Below, one piece after another: positions 31,201-38,196 of a DNA stretch of 64,000 nucleotides. Where the stretch lies: NCBI GenBank assembly GCA_036960485.1, contig JBALXS010000004.1, positions 1 to 64,000 on the forward strand, given 5' to 3'. Each line of letters begins with the position of its first letter. The stretch's first letter is position 1. Made by a program: the position numbers and the translations under genes. The notes below the pieces were generated by a model that ran no database searches, had not been told where the DNA came from, and was given only the letters and a program-made list of their open reading frames with translations. The DNA comes from Rs1 sp036960485. GTDB lineage: Bacteria > Pseudomonadota > Gammaproteobacteria > Pseudomonadales > Balneatricaceae.

Positions 31201-33147
31201 AAATCCACCTGGCCACTCTTGCCCATCGTTAATGTTAATCTGTATTGTGTCAGCTTCTAATTTCAGTTGATCATCATCAAAACCGATTAACTTACTCGCC
31301 GTCGCAGTTGCTGTAAGCGCTGTAAAACTACCAATGATAGATTCTAAGATAGGAGAAGTAGGTGCCATTGATAGGTAACCAAACCTCATATCTGACATTT
31401 CAAGGCCCTTTGCAGCACTATTGAGCATCACCCCATCTTGATCGTAACCGCCATTAACCCCAATAAAAGCCTTTAAGTTTTCACCTGATATTTCAAAACC
31501 ATCTATTTCTACATCTTGTATTGAAGAAGTATCATCGCCACCTGTGTATTGTAAAAGCGCATCTGCAATGGGTTGTAGTAATGGGTTTTGTGCAAGGGTC
31601 GCTGGTAATCCAGTACTAATAGTGACTTCTTTAGGGTTTCCTTGAATTAAGGTTAAATCACCGTAAACATGCACGTAATCTAATACACTCATGCTGGCAT
31701 TATTAAAAGACGCGCTTTGCGTTTGAACGGCGTCAAAATCTATTATAAAGGGCTCTCCTCCCGCACTAGATATTTCTAATCCCTTACCTGCAAAGCTCTC
31801 TTTAAAATCAATCGCTGGAGCACTTAAAGGCAACCAGCTATCAGCAGTATTTATATTAAATGAAGCTGATTGTGCCCGGATTGAAAGTAGATCTTCGTAA
31901 CCCACCGTTTTTATTTCACCGGTGGTCGCTTTTAATGCGAAAAAGTTAGGTAATGCGGTTGTTAGCGCGCCATCAGTCGATGATAAATCAATCTTTGTCA
32001 CTTGATTAAAGTAGACAATACCAACAGTTGCATCTTGTATTGCTATTCCTTTAGCGCCAGCATTTTTTTCATTTAAATCGTCCGTATCGCCATCGAAATT
32101 TAGATCAACCTCTGCAGGACCTCCAGTGCCAATAAAGCCTGAGCCATTGGTGATGCTAAGTGTAAAATAAGTACTTTGATAATCTCTAAGTTCTGCCGGC
32201 AAATCAGTTAAAGCAGCAGGAAAACCCGGAGCTATCACTAAATCAGTAGCTATACCGCCCTTTATTTGCACAATACCTTGGAAGGAAACATTATCTTGAT
32301 ATTGTATTCTTGCTTGTGTATCGATACTTAGAGGAATGTCAGGGTTATTGAAATAATCTATGTTTAGTATTTCGCCAAAAGCATTATTATCATCCGTTTG
32401 TGCAAACGCAATTTTAAGGCCATCACTGAGCTTTCTATAAACTAAATCTAAGCTATTATCACCTTGCTCTATTTCGAAGTAACCCGCACCGTCATCATAA
32501 TCAGCGCTAAATAGACCGTCCGCGCTAGTAAACTTTCCATCGACTGTATCGTAAGTCATGATGGAAAAAGTATCGCCGTCACTCAATTCAAAACCAGCTA
32601 TTATTTCTATACTTAGCTTGCCCGCTAAAGTAGCGGTTCCCGATACTTTTACTTGATCGTATTCACTGCTGCCAACACCACCAATTTCAATAATTAAATT
32701 CGAAGATTCACTATAATCAACCCCATCGGTAAATTCGATAATACCTGGCGAATTACCTGGGCCAACTTCACCGTTCACGGTTACATGCGCTGTGATAACA
32801 CCATTGCCACTGAGTGTTTGCTCTTGCTTAATCACCAAATCAAGATTCGATTTTTGTAATAACTTTCCATCTATGGAAAGATTATCACTTGGCGATGCAA
32901 TATTAACTAAAGGCTGCTTATCCATACCTGCAAAACTACTATCAGCAGTGCCTGTAGCGGTGTCATCTTCGTTAAGCTTTGCTACTACCAGCACTTCAGA
33001 TCTCGGTTGCGTAGCTTGTGTCTCACTATCATTATTAACGGTAAGTAGCGGATCTGCTGAAAGTAAAATCCGCTCTTCTAATATTTCTAATTGGTAACTT
33101 TTGACTGAATTTGCATTGTTGTTATTTTTCATTTTCCAATTTTCCAT
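22246..33147 (-). CDS. Giant LEPR-XLL-type repeat protein (3633 aa), putative secreted adhesin
   Basis: There is no Sec signal peptide. The N-terminus holds LEILEERILLSADP (LEERILL at 23-29), a variant of the LEPR-XLL motif found at the start of very large surface proteins. A GNSPG passenger-type segment follows (about 110-240). Then comes a first array of about 205-residue units with P.IDF..SF and GNQR..A..L motifs (about 448-1500), long beta-rich stretches, and a short RTX-like patch with GSGGDKV and GSGDDVIE (about 1990-2110). A filamentous-haemagglutinin-like beta-helix includes three tandem 225-230-residue repeats (about 2585-3270). A charged coil (about 3490-3520) and a non-repetitive C-terminus end the protein. 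No autotransporter barrel, membrane anchor or clear RTX C-terminal signal is seen. Start could be ATG 33147 or ATG 33132. Confidence 0.85.
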   Translation of the reverse strand: MENWKMKNNNNANSVKSYQLEILEERILLSADPLLTVNNDSETQATQPRSEVLVVAKLNEDDTATGTADSSFAGMDKQPLVNIASPSDNLSIDGKLLQKSNLDLVIKQEQTLSGNGVITAHVTVNGEVGPGNSPGIIEFTDGVDYSESSNLIIEIGGVGSSEYDQVKVSGTATLAGKLSIEIIAGFELSDGDTFSIMTYDTVDGKFTSADGLFSADYDDGAGYFEIEQGDNSLDLVYRKLSDGLKIAFAQTDDNNAFGEILNIDYFNNPDIPLSIDTQARIQYQDNVSFQGIVQIKGGIATDLVIAPGFPAALTDLPAELRDYQSTYFTLSITNGSGFIGTGGPAEVDLNFDGDTDDLNEKNAGAKGIAIQDATVGIVYFNQVTKIDLSSTDGALTTALPNFFALKATTGEIKTVGYEDLLSIRAQSASFNINTADSWLPLSAPAIDFKESFAGKGLEISSAGGEPFIIDFDAVQTQSASFNNASMSVLDYVHVYGDLTLIQGNPKEVTISTGLPATLAQNPLLQPIADALLQYTGGDDTSSIQDVEIDGFEISGENLKAFIGVNGGYDQDGVMLNSAAKGLEMSDMRFGYLSMAPTSPILESIIGSFTALTATATASKLIGFDDDQLKLEADTIQININDGQEWPGGFGPPVIDFAASFAAEVEDDDGDGKIDPAGYEISTGSDPIYITFDGNQRLGADLIGAQLSILDFVHVYGNLHIEKGPASNVNIATGFPADIVNLLDGGLPGVSSELKGLISGLDDYSLISQAEVTGLQIGGSNLNGFVGVDGSFNDEGVLASSAKGLSFSDMEFAYTQLDPTDPILAKLLSFEALTATAQSIEVVGMEGVTVQASNIAININNGDAWPGGFGPPVIDFASSFPEESIDGETIPIGYEVNVGNDPVYISHDGNQRIAASLDNALINFADFVIAKGNFSFLKGPTHTVTVNTGIPSDLSGFADLVSIPSQIELEVDSLVIAASDVSVFAGIGGSNINLQGDGTLGVNAGATGILLDNVDLAYASFTPTLAAIPGLGSLIPKFQVLKVTADSAKFVGIGAPVSVTGITIDFNNGTKWPGTNLVPTIDFSESDFGNDVGYIVEVGESAASNITFDYDSALLRIGIEYAELKISDALVLSGGFVIEKGNTATIEVNSRLEDIKDKLVDANVLNSDNKDDFKLSTEVEILTIGVNDANLIAHMGVVDVELKNANVALFIATPTIASIASGLDSLVPKFIALKANATGAKIDASESGPIEISALKSVELEANFAYFPSLDPIVQTAIFALGAPAINFRKSFDDEKYVVQTANSDGSSSTIDANSIELDFQGQSFKLAIEEATVKLYNPLDAGDANKTAVLSLEGGLAINRISGQTVTLTDGSTRENVEGITFAGKALKASIGLGALDLDLGAEAEVGVALMRSGLDYYLAIESEIEAEAGAAAPELAGFEVELKNLAVNVNTKLNYSFTDVTGGGIPAAIDFARSYNGESVTGVDLDGNGRIDQTGMLLTTSKNATENTAILLNYDSQLLSTRGQAKFTVNDFPGIALEGSYEATITGDVSTVFFDGQLSVGYGDKALEFNTKGVLYSKILKDADGKITGNEAAIKLLTQGGFEIPGVIAFDANLEFLLNTSGHEVIVAVPEDFDLGYTQVIIGGAAATLDSVASSASAYFTLKAVDGTLTLVDAFSIDGGVLISGSLSGLNLEVAGKIGLLGLGNLTANGKIALNDNGIITDLKLVGEANILELITIGGDLIFHVDTIGGSPSIELKVDSPRIGLLGLINLNPGGSITLGFDNGVFKVGTISANASFGGISTAVTSHYFDSLGNLKFSFGFSVGGGIDVGILSASASVSAKLTVIRSNGELNLLSQLSGSASAGSDAVRVDTPFGSVEIFPEIRESGSLSVNLIDISHDPDSGNLGIDIDVFGLVTIPINIGFKLKFPDSPPPNVATKSGNTITVNVGSKSSLRNYDQAVSDEKIKISQSGSTLTVNVQGKITVLEGVGANSEIVIDAGSGGDKVLIASSVTGKVIILNAESVDYRGSGIAYITGSSAVDSIALKGTGSANVDSLGGNDHILLNGSGVYNIIAGSGDDVIESNMITGTSNIIFKEGFGNDSFTGLGLISKIDMSALVNRIALEYDYKAGVLSMSSLAGSLSTSSSNVPQIQEISFGTGDDEYVITQASSIKLTDAGGENTFYYVVPNGGDAHFNGNQFVLNANTVIFSSYVSSFYFGNIEYQKNSSNGRFNGVSSHRLSSGTATLSMSASSDYDFGVTKVEINANNFDLNNSFSASEWLINIEEKVGIKANLIATIKGITLNQTVDSGEVIISANVSAELGAIEINAAGNVKQTAGDITTKTTREEIEINSTAGSFIQTNGSHVITNDSDITIAVNNDIEVANLNAKSADITLTANTGGIIDSGDTDLDIQAAKLSFTSNLGFGVDVNDIDTRIDEVSGVVARGTINLQELDGLSIIEQGLKVTSNGNILINNQSSDIDVNAAVDVALAGYILINAQSGTLNINADIATNSDKTISLQAQNDINQAANKMISSVNGTVDILAAANIAQADGAEISVGSIGDVRLEAGDSIELAAINAGEGTVSIVTQTGSVIDAGDSHVDVIAANLRMDVHADIGELGSEVNALELEVNTFTANTETGSISILEADALNIDTVSLTIERVNSDATTSTITDAAQSDLVAKTEGDIVVQTTAGDINVNDGVNINDTGVDAQGSGDVLLRSLGAGTSVNLNVDVKGGTGNISVIAANDVNQNNTADISTDAGNVDVEATTGNITQSTTARIYTGENGGDIRVQAATNVEISGLHAGTGNVSIIAQSGKVIDADSIDSDHYKDVEAAGLRINAQQDIGALGALLNPLEIAVDDVSALSQVGEISLLEDDAINVDSVSVSVNRINTDGSSTQVIDVAQSDLVTNTDGSIVLQTLAGNLTVNDGVDNAGVGVTANGSGNVLLASIGASSSVIINSDVQSATGHISVSATQDVMQTDHADLLTQNGSVEITALQGSITQADTARASTGDGTGNIRLHAQQDVEVGGLHTGGDVSITTVTGSVIDSGDHYKDVEAKTLRIDAGVGAGLADAIDTSVDTLAARAANGGINVHEDHNIEVNTIAQSSVERVNNDGSTTTITNALMSDLVTSDNGSISLDTIDGTITIFDGQAADDGIGISANGEGNVSIDAHGAGQDVVLKEDTDILSDAGDIHILAEDAVLQESASDIIVSNNGNIEVIAETGSIYMTDGTRANVAGTGNIFYQAKIDVDLSRLIGEAHVIVIADTGQIRDNLEIGAGNIDYRSKIDPAVNRSVSTLLDTVVIRGATHFNGFKIGELLNEQSNIEARTLSLVANQGIGILNIQDIDIEVTEVEMVNKSDNHIFVQEKDSVNIFGYGARNYNQTGALMFSTITGELSINNKDFRNRDEVYASANQKVTAYKINDYSIRDFYLSEGTRIVNDKLHTGIDGFLYVRSAIGDWGPMNYDQLADELSRIRSVEREKLRVAELENKKGVNESEVNRRRGFIFNEVSATDVSSENDTRLNNSLHEEQDVQQAPSELLVSLNLENIQLTLSYLAENTLAANEAEQTDGQSKQIGMLKLLLKNEAPGQNVSVQELFELYIKLIDSYDVGTMNFQEFLQLFSKVKSPKVV
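23340..25400 (-). repeat. Three tandem ~680-base repeats in the giant gene
   Basis: Each unit encodes 225-230 residues running from a G.VID.GD motif through SDLV, DGV, SGNV and TARxxTG segments. Aligned anchor positions (23973, 24648 and the equivalent near 25338) give spacings of 675 and 690 bases. The units are diverged, so this is an old duplication. Confidence 0.8.
28700..31830 (-). repeat. About six diverged ~620-base repeats in the giant gene
   Basis: A recurring motif, I(D/N)F..S(F/Y) followed by a GY.V..G or equivalent and then TG.P, appears near 31806, 31182, 30527, 29905, 29292 and 28737. The spacing is 550-655 bases, or roughly 185-218 residues per unit. The first three units are the most alike (APPVIDF, DGNQR, KGP). 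Confidence 0.7.
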
Positions 33148-33262
33148 ATAGCGTTAAACAAGGATAGGTAGCAACAATTCTGTGTATCTTGCAAAATGTC
33201 GTCTTGACCACTCGTTTATAATAATCTTCTTTAGCTTGAGAACAGCGCATACCTAACAATCT

Positions 33263-34054
33263 TTATAAGATTTCCATGCGCCCAGTAACTCCTAGCTTTA
33301 TCTCACCGTCACTGTTATCAAAGGTCACTATGCACTCAATTAAGCTACTTGCCTTATCAGCAATGGGAGACACAAAAACCACATCACCTTTACGCAAAAT
33401 CGCTTCATCTCCTGCCTTTATAAACAAATTAACACTTTGGCCAACTTGCAAAGTACGCCCTATTGTTTCTTCTACATTGGTGATAAAACGCCCTTGAGTA
33501 TGATCAACTATGCGCAAAAGAGGTTGATTAGCTTCACTACTTTCACCTTTATTCAGCCAAATTTTGGTTATCATTCCATTAAAAGGTGCCCTTAAAATTT
33601 TTAGGTTTTGTTTGGCCTGCTTTAGCTTGTATTCCACTTCTTCACGCTTTTCTTTAACTTCAAATTTCCTACTTTCTGCTCTTTTCTCAAAGTATTGAAG
33701 TTTTTTTCGCTTGAACTCTTCACCGCTAATAGCGCCTTTATTGAATAGCGCACCGGCATTCCTATAAATAGTTCGATAGATAGCACTTTGTTCTTGCGCA
33801 CTTTTTAGCTCGGTTTGATCTTTCCACTGTAATAAGCTTTTTTGTATATCCAACTTTTCAACATCAGAATCAAGTTCAAGCAGCTTTTCTCCCACCTGAA
33901 CTAATTGCCCTTCTTTTATCGATTGCTCGCTAATGAGGCCTGATATAGATAAACTTAACGTGACGTCCTTACTAGCTTCAGTAATACCTAAAATATCTTC
34001 AGCAAAGCTAGGCGTTGATAACAAAAAGAAGACACTTAACAACAGCGCTTTCAT
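33263..34054 (-). CDS. Small periplasmic HlyD-like adaptor
   Basis: A 263-residue protein with a cleavable signal peptide (cut expected after A18, PSFA|ED), no lipobox and no transmembrane anchor. A barrel-sandwich half-motif (LISEQSIKEGQLVQVGEKLLELD), an alpha-hairpin with coiled-coil character (about 75-155) and the second lipoyl half (LRAPFNGMITKIW) follow, then a beta-barrel. This is the architecture of a membrane-fusion protein lacking its inner-membrane anchor. Its start overlaps the tolC-like stop by one base (TAATG), implying coupled translation. The giant gene follows after 115 bases. Confidence 0.85.
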   Translation of the reverse strand: MKALLLSVFFLLSTPSFAEDILGITEASKDVTLSLSISGLISEQSIKEGQLVQVGEKLLELDSDVEKLDIQKSLLQWKDQTELKSAQEQSAIYRTIYRNAGALFNKGAISGEEFKRKKLQYFEKRAESRKFEVKEKREEVEYKLKQAKQNLKILRAPFNGMITKIWLNKGESSEANQPLLRIVDHTQGRFITNVEETIGRTLQVGQSVNLFIKAGDEAILRKGDVVFVSPIADKASSLIECIVTFDNSDGEIKLGVTGRMEIL

Positions 34055-35634
34055 TATCCGGCACCATTTAAAGAGTATTTTTGAGGTTCTTGAATACCGA
34101 AGCCTTCCAATAAGCCACCTTCAATCTTTTTCAATAGATAGTAAGATTTTTGATGCTCAACATAAGCTGCTATCAATTTTTCCTTTGACAATCCTAAACG
34201 TCTCTCACTGCCTATAACGTCATTTACAGTGCCTTTACCGCGTTTATAACTTCCACTATTAATCTTATAAATTCTCTTATTAATGTTCACGATATTGTTA
34301 ATCTGCTGGATATTTTCTCGATGATTAGCTATTTGTTCGATCGTTGTACTTAAGAGATTACTTAAACGTACTTCCTGCTCTTTAATTGCATATATAGCCT
34401 GCATTTTCTGTGCTTTAGCGATACCATGCTTACTTAAATTCTGATTATTTGATAGCGGCATAGTGAACTCCATACCGATTGACCAACCAGACTTATGATT
34501 ATTATAAGAATCAGAAACGGAATCATTTAGGTTGGTCGCCAATCCATTTCGTCGATAGCTCGCCACTACATCAAGCTCCGCGTAAAGCTGATTATCAGCG
34601 TAGATTAACTGTAAATGCTGGCGATCAGCGGTTAACTTAGCCGCTTGGTAGGCAGGATTTTTAGCGTAAGCTAATAACACGCTTTTTGATAAATCAATCG
34701 ATTGTGAGCGCATTCTAGAAACTACTTTTTCTATTTCTGCATGTTTAGCGATAATCTGATGGCTTTGGTTCACAGCAGCAACTGACATATAATTTTTAAT
34801 ATTATTCATCGTTCGTACATAGCGTTGTTTCTGTAACGATAAACTAGCATTTGATGTCGCTAATTCAGATTCTAACAAAATAAAGTCGGTCAATGGGACG
34901 CTACCCAATTTCACTTGTTGCTTGCTGATCTTTAGCATTTTAGCTAGTAGCAAAGAGCTTTTTTCTCTTATCTTTAGTGACTCTTGCGCTTGATAAAAAT
35001 CCCAATATCCATTGACTGCTTGTATGCTTTGATCAAAGCGCAGTTGGCGGTATTTATGGAAAGCAACATCACTATTTTTTTCTGCCATTCTAAGATCTAA
35101 AGCTGCCATCCCCCCCGCCCCTTTTAATATCGGCTGGCGGACTGTCAATTCAGTATTAAAAACATGCTCTCTACCACGTATAAAATCAGGCTGAACATTA
35201 TTATCTATACGTTCGCCCCTTACTTCAAACTCTAATTGCGTACCGATTTTAGTCTTCTTCCTTAGACCTATACTGTAAATAGTATTATTTTCTTCAAAAG
35301 CTGAAAGGGAGGATAAACTCAGCGAGTCTTGAACGGTATTACGCTGCTCATTTTTCTCTATTTTTGCGTTTGCAAATAAAACAGTGTCGAATTTACCCTC
35401 TTCGTTTTGAATAGAGTAATTAGCAATTTTGGAATCTAACAAGCTCGATTTTATTTTATAGTTGTCTTTGGAAACTATATTCATAAAGCTCTTTAAGTCT
35501 AGCTCCATTTTTTTACTTTTTAGATTTGGATTTAAAAGCTGTTGGTTGGCCACTCCTGCAAAGCTGGTTGCTGGCATAGCAACACTTAAAATTAATATTT
35601 TTACATACGCATTAGCTAGTGAACATTTTTTCAT
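34054..35634 (-). CDS. TolC-family outer-membrane efflux/export protein
   Basis: A 526-residue outer-membrane factor. The start at 35634 gives MKKCSLANAYVKIL and a signal peptide cut after about residue 26 (ATSFA|G); the frame also opens nine codons earlier. Two long helical halves with TolC-like patterning follow (SLLLAKMLKISKQQVKLGSVPLTDFIL and the RGKGTVNDVIGSERRL segment). It would form the trans-envelope channel. First gene of the minus-strand unit tolC-hlyD-giant protein. Confidence 0.88.
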   Translation of the reverse strand: MKKCSLANAYVKILILSVAMPATSFAGVANQQLLNPNLKSKKMELDLKSFMNIVSKDNYKIKSSLLDSKIANYSIQNEEGKFDTVLFANAKIEKNEQRNTVQDSLSLSSLSAFEENNTIYSIGLRKKTKIGTQLEFEVRGERIDNNVQPDFIRGREHVFNTELTVRQPILKGAGGMAALDLRMAEKNSDVAFHKYRQLRFDQSIQAVNGYWDFYQAQESLKIREKSSLLLAKMLKISKQQVKLGSVPLTDFILLESELATSNASLSLQKQRYVRTMNNIKNYMSVAAVNQSHQIIAKHAEIEKVVSRMRSQSIDLSKSVLLAYAKNPAYQAAKLTADRQHLQLIYADNQLYAELDVVASYRRNGLATNLNDSVSDSYNNHKSGWSIGMEFTMPLSNNQNLSKHGIAKAQKMQAIYAIKEQEVRLSNLLSTTIEQIANHRENIQQINNIVNINKRIYKINSGSYKRGKGTVNDVIGSERRLGLSKEKLIAAYVEHQKSYYLLKKIEGGLLEGFGIQEPQKYSLNGAG

Positions 35635-36351
35635 AAAAAACAAATCCGAGTTATTGAACAAGTATAAATACTAAATTATCTACTAATAAGCCTTAGTCAA
35701 AGGCTTATATTCATCGATTAATTAACAACCAATGTATATATGAATAATCATTAAAATAAAATGAGTGCCACCTAAATTTTAATGGGTGTCGTTTTTGGCG
35801 CCTAAAACTGACATGTTTAAGAAATCGCATATTGCATATTTGTGTTATTTAGCAATTATTATCAGTATTAGAACTCAAAATCTTTAACTTAAAACTGTGT
35901 TAAATTAATGCATCTATATAAGTTAAACATAGCTTAAACATCTAAATTACTACCATCACAAACGGCGAACACTAACATAAAGCATTGATAGATAAAAGAT
36001 ATAAAGCTAAATAAAGCTAAATCGGCACTACATGAACATATACCAAATATAATAACCTGCTTAAAAAGTCACCATCAAATAAAGTATGAAATAAAGTGCT
36101 ATAAAACATTTACGAATAGCTGTTTTTAAACCCATTGTTCGAAATATTTATAATTACTGATGTCTATTTTTATATAATGCTATTAAAATAATGTTAGATA
36201 TTGATAAATTTTTATCTTTAATATAATTAGGTTTTATATTATTTTTCAGTTTATATATATCAACTAAACATTAATTTATATAATTTGTTTATATTATTCC
36301 AATTATATTTCTCAAAAATTATTAGCCACCCGGTATAGTAAAGCTTAAATA
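35635..36351. promoter_or_regulatory. Divergent control region of the export locus
   Basis: About 717 bases, very A+T-rich, between the tolC-like and GAF-HlyD genes. No credible reading frame. It must contain promoters for both units. I see a short direct repeat of ATAAAGCTAA (36000-36020) but no clear operator. The A+T richness and length would suit silencing by H-NS-like proteins, which is inference. Confidence 0.5.
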
Positions 36352-38193
36352 ATGATAAAAAATAATATATTAAATCAAGCAGAATACCGCGCTAACAATA
36401 GTATTAATACTCTACAAAAATTACGCTACTGTACTGGTAACGCAAGCGAGTTTTGGCCCTCTTATGTCGAGAATATTGCGTTATTTCTAAAAGCACAAAG
36501 TGCCTTACTACTCATACCTAATCAAGATGAATGGAGCAGCTTAGTTAACTGGCCAAAGGAGCCTGCGCTTTCTTCTGGGCTACTCGCGCAGATCGCAAAA
36601 TGTGCGGCTAAAGCACAACAATTGCCAGGTGAATTAGCCATAACAAAGTTCCAAGCAAGCTATATCCTTTCCTACTACCTATTTTTGGAAAACGATAAAA
36701 GCAGTGCTGTTATTTGCTTTACACTTAGTGCTGAACAGTTTCATTGTGAAAACGAAAACACCCTCAGAAACTATTTCGAATTTATCACTGATATCCCTAT
36801 CGCCTACTTCAAACATCAGCAGCTCATTACTTCAGGCATTGATAACACCACTGCTTTTGAAGTTTTAGCACTGCTAACTGAATTACAAAATGCTAATTAT
36901 TACAAGCAATCTACTATCACTTTATGTAACGAGATAAGTAACAAATTCAGTTTTGATAATGTTTATTTTGGCTGGGTAGAAAAAGGTTACGTAAAACTAC
37001 ATGCAATGAGCCACAGTGATAAGTTCAATCGGAAGATGCAATACAGCCGCGCTATTGAAAACGCAATGGAAGAGGCCCAAGAACAAGATCACGAAATACA
37101 GTTTCCAAGTAACAGCATTCAAATAAAGCGCAACCATATTGAAGCTGCACGACAAACCAACAGTTTATCATTACTATCGCTGCCGCTTCGCCACAAAGGA
37201 GCGGTTATCGCTGTTATTTCTGTACAGAGAAACACCTTAGATATTAGCGAAGATGATGTAGTGCGCTTACGCATATTATGCGATCAAGTAACTCAAAGAT
37301 TAGTATTTCAAAAGCATAAGAGCCGTAATCTTTTTGCACGCGCTATTGAAAACGGGCGCCAAAAGTTAAACAAAGTGCTAGGTATAGAACACTCTTTAAC
37401 AAAATTAGTAATATCCCTGATAGTTTTGTTTATCGTTTATATCAGTATCGCCACCATGCCTTATAGAATTGAGGCGCCCTTTGTTTTAAAAACTGACAAT
37501 GTACACTTTATTACCGCACCCTTTGATGCTTATGTGCAAACAAGCAATGTTAAACCTGGTGACAATGTTTTAGCAGGCCAGCCCATAATTCAATTGAATA
37601 TAGAAGATTTACTGTTACAAAAAGCGAACTTGCAAGTGGATTTAAATAAAGCAGCTCGCGAAGCAGAGAAGTATCGAGCCACGCAATCTCTCGCCGATAT
37701 GAAGATAGCAAATACACGCAAACAGCAGGCTGAAATTCACATTAGCCAGCTAGATAGAAAGCTTGATAAATCAACCATAAAAGCGCAACAGCAAGGACTC
37801 ATAATTGAAGGTGATTTATCACGCATGCTAGGGGCACCTGTAAAAAAAGGCGACATTTTATTAAAAATCTCGCCTTTAGATCAGCTATATGCAGAGCTAG
37901 ATTTAGAAGAAATATTTATCCATGAAATACAAGAAGGCTTAACGGGACAAATCATTTTTCAAAGCCAACCTAAACGAAAGTACCCCATTATCATCACTCA
38001 AATTTACCCCACGGCTGTCGCTAAAAGCGGTAAAAACATCTTCACACTCAAAGCTGACCTCACACACGAAGCTCAGCAGTGGTGGCACCCTGGTATGAGT
38101 GGTATTGCTAAAATAAAACTAGCTCCTCGAAATATTATGTGGATACTAACGCATCGTACGATAGATGCTCTGCGTATGTTTGTGTGGTTGTAA
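36352..38193 (+). CDS. GAF domain-TM-HlyD-like adaptor
   Basis: A 613-residue protein. The cytoplasmic N-terminal part (about 1-345) includes a GAF-like domain (about 180-320, ending LLSLPLRHKGAVIAVISVQR). One membrane segment follows (about 350-371, TKLVISLIVLFIVYISIA). Then a periplasmic HlyD-type region has a split lipoyl domain (APFDAYVQTSNVKPGDNVLAGQPI), a short helical hairpin and a barrel. A sensor-like GAF domain on an adaptor suggests the exporter may respond to a cytoplasmic signal. First gene of the plus-strand unit; the M50 gene starts four bases after its stop. Confidence 0.8.
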   Translation: MIKNNILNQAEYRANNSINTLQKLRYCTGNASEFWPSYVENIALFLKAQSALLLIPNQDEWSSLVNWPKEPALSSGLLAQIAKCAAKAQQLPGELAITKFQASYILSYYLFLENDKSSAVICFTLSAEQFHCENENTLRNYFEFITDIPIAYFKHQQLITSGIDNTTAFEVLALLTELQNANYYKQSTITLCNEISNKFSFDNVYFGWVEKGYVKLHAMSHSDKFNRKMQYSRAIENAMEEAQEQDHEIQFPSNSIQIKRNHIEAARQTNSLSLLSLPLRHKGAVIAVISVQRNTLDISEDDVVRLRILCDQVTQRLVFQKHKSRNLFARAIENGRQKLNKVLGIEHSLTKLVISLIVLFIVYISIATMPYRIEAPFVLKTDNVHFITAPFDAYVQTSNVKPGDNVLAGQPIIQLNIEDLLLQKANLQVDLNKAAREAEKYRATQSLADMKIANTRKQQAEIHISQLDRKLDKSTIKAQQQGLIIEGDLSRMLGAPVKKGDILLKISPLDQLYAELDLEEIFIHEIQEGLTGQIIFQSQPKRKYPIIITQIYPTAVAKSGKNIFTLKADLTHEAQQWWHPGMSGIAKIKLAPRNIMWILTHRTIDALRMFVWL

Positions 38194-38196
38194 CTC

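Noticed and set aside
22246..33147. Giant protein as an autotransporter or two-partner secretion substrate
   Set aside because: No C-terminal beta-barrel, no Sec signal, no TPS domain and no TpsB-type transporter gene nearby, despite passenger-like and haemagglutinin-like repeats.
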